Shown here: positions 6,921-6,923 of the stretch, one piece after another
Position numbering within the stretch: position 1 is the stretch's first letter
Layout: every line of letters starts with the position of its first letter
Assembly (NCBI GenBank): GCA_031263335.1
Contig: JAISGB010000248.1
Coordinates: 1 to 6,923 of the forward strand
Source of the DNA: Eubacteriales Family XIII. Incertae Sedis bacterium
GTDB lineage: Bacteria > Bacillota > Clostridia > Peptostreptococcales > Anaerovoracaceae
Length of the DNA stretch: 6,923 nt
Reading direction: 5' to 3'
The notes under the pieces: generated by a model
The model's database searches: none
What the model was told of the DNA's origin: nothing
Seen by the model: only the letters and a program-made list of their open reading frames with translations
Made by a program: the position numbers and the translations under genes

Positions 6921-6923
6921 TAC
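6904..6923 (+). repeat. Probable beginning of a third repeat copy, cut by window edge
   Basis: The last 20 bases match the minus strand of 3443-3424, just after clpX, at 18 of 20 positions: AAGATTCAGATCA is identical, then two mismatches, then ACTAC. At the clpX site this sequence leads straight into the outer arm of the palindrome (actactcaacggtc). It is therefore likely that the same element continues beyond the window. Confidence 0.5.

Overview
This window holds the trigger factor / Clp / Lon proteostasis cluster of a bacterium, most likely a Firmicute. All recognised protein genes are on the minus strand, so transcription runs from the right edge to the left: tig (trigger factor), clpP, clpX, lon, yihA (ribosome-assembly GTPase, also engB/ysxC), then the start of a DUF1232/YkvA-like membrane protein cut by the left edge. 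The order tig-clpP-clpX-lon-yihA is familiar from Clostridia and Negativicutes. The ClpP active site (S98, H123, D172) uses Firmicute-type numbering. Placing it more finely, for example in Negativicutes, would be a guess. There is one lon gene and no lonB.

Layout, right to left. Positions 6904-6923 look like the beginning of a dispersed repeat. A hairpin lies at 6873-6920. A good sigma-A-type promoter with an extended -10 (TGATATAAT) sits at 6827-6856. The roughly 85-nt tig leader carries a 7-bp hairpin and a possible 14-codon leader ORF with a very strong Shine-Dalgarno; its stop overlaps the tig start as ATGA. tig is 5446-6732, followed by a roughly 100-nt spacer with a repeat copy, then clpP (4763-5344), a 32-nt gap, clpX (3444-4730), a 182-nt spacer filled by a long fold-back element, lon (811-3261, TTG start), yihA (230-814) and the DUF1232 gene (1-233). 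The lon/yihA and yihA/DUF1232 junctions are both 4-nt ATGA overlaps, so these three genes are probably translationally coupled.

Functionally, trigger factor folds nascent chains at the ribosome exit tunnel, ClpX unfolds substrates and feeds them to ClpP, and Lon degrades damaged and regulatory proteins. YihA helps assemble the large ribosomal subunit. The operon thus links protein birth, quality control and ribosome maturation. I saw no CtsR- or CIRCE-like operator, CRISPR array, tRNA, rRNA or insertion sequence.

The coding genes are conventional. The least explained material is between them: a family of palindromic intergenic repeats (two copies plus a probable third at the right edge) sitting inside a housekeeping operon, and the coupled leader ORF before tig.
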